From the NCBI GenBank assembly GCA_902547755.1, contig CACCPA010000001.1, forward strand, positions 248,001 to 312,000: a stretch of 64,000 nt of DNA, written 5' to 3'. The translations under genes were made by a program, and so were the position numbers. Each line of letters begins with the position of its first letter. Position 1 is the first letter of the stretch. The notes beneath the pieces are model-generated. The model saw only the letters and a program-made list of their open reading frames with translations. It did not search any database and was not told the DNA's origin. The DNA comes from Halieaceae bacterium (GTDB lineage: Bacteria; Pseudomonadota; Gammaproteobacteria; Pseudomonadales; Halieaceae). Positions 63,780-64,000 of this stretch are shown here, piece after piece.

Positions 63780-64000
63780 CGCTAGGCCTTCATGACGCAA
63801 CATGTAGCAGAGGCTTATCAAGGGTAGGCCCTCCAGGGCAGTAGGGTCAGCGCCTTCGAGCGCTTGCATCAGAGAAATACCTAAACGCTCCCACTTGAAA
63901 GCGCCTGCGCAGTCCAGTGGCGAGTCGGCCGCAACGTACGCCTCAATTTCACGACGGTTAAGTTCTCGGAGCGTCGCCTTATACTGGACAACCTCGGTTT
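63771..64000 (-). CDS. Maf/YceF-family nucleotide pyrophosphatase (5' end outside window)
   Basis: The last ~75 codons of a Maf-type protein, running off the window; the stop is TGA at 63773-63771 within the rluC end. The reading includes REIEAYVAADSPLDCAGAFKWERLG, ALEGADPTALEGLPL and LCYMLRHEGL, the standard C terminus of Maf/YceF (7-methyl-GTP or dTTP/UTP pyrophosphatase). The 'DxPLDCAGAFKxE' form points to the YceF group. Position next to rluC matches E. coli gene order (rluC-yceF). Confidence 0.9.
   Translation of the reverse strand, partial: TEVVQYKATLRELNRREIEAYVAADSPLDCAGAFKWERLGISLMQALEGADPTALEGLPLISLCYMLRHEGLALP

Overview
The window reads as chromosomal DNA of a marine-type gammaproteobacterium. 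The evidence is the order rne / rluC / maf(yceF) at the right end, a tusDCBE sulfur-relay operon next to trmA, a heptose-based LPS core cluster, and many secreted hydrolases. A Halieaceae/OM60-like origin fits the gene content, but this is inference and no 16S or marker phylogeny is possible here.

Layout. (1) 0.1-13.9 kb: housekeeping and accessory metabolism (Nudix, hotdog thioesterase, two SDRs, esterase, Coq4-like protein, cupin, unusual phosphatase, secreted M24 peptidase, GST). It includes a convergent pair made of a GlcNAc-type glycosyltransferase and a prolyl-4-hydroxylase-like dioxygenase, then a haloalkane-dehalogenase-like enzyme, LysE, exported RidA and YbjQ. (2) 13.9-21.3 kb: LPS core assembly (GT4, gmhA, gmhB, sulfotransferase, WaaL-like ligase, GT9 heptosyltransferase, hldE). 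(3) 21.3-24.8 kb: two co-translated exported amidohydrolases, one without its metal motif, and a cyclase-family hydrolase. (4) 24.8-31.9 kb: photolyase, sirtuin, YfcH-like epimerase, a divergent sigma-70 factor back-to-back with a MerR regulator, and an NSS transporter; this gene set resembles light-response clusters. (5) 32.0-41.8 kb: a tRNA-Leu(UAA) followed by an AT-richer island. The 3' 57 bp of the tRNA is repeated perfectly at 40.04 kb and imperfectly at 41.72 kb, yet no integrase is present. The island carries GST-like, esterase, TPR-like paralogue, adenylate cyclase and epoxide-hydrolase-like genes, and a ~54-bp hairpin repeat lies between nearly all of them. (6) 41.9-51.9 kb: Fe-alcohol dehydrogenase, secreted esterase, amidohydrolase, a decayed class C beta-lactamase-like gene, a glycine-zipper lipoprotein, and a 1245-residue secreted metalloprotease followed by a tiny lipoprotein. 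The esterase and the metalloprotease share a C-terminal EF-hand-bearing module. (7) 51.9-64 kb: conserved housekeeping (thioesterase, dUTPase, phhB, trmA, tusEBCD, YccA-like, SIMPL, M28 peptidase, tRNA-Ser(UGA), rne, rluC, maf).

Strongest leads for something undescribed: the hydroxylase-glycosyltransferase pair, which matches the first two enzyme types of eukaryotic Skp1 hydroxyproline glycosylation; the integrase-less tRNA-Leu island punctuated by a hairpin repeat; and the shared C-terminal module of two exported enzymes. All function statements come from motif reading; no database search was run.
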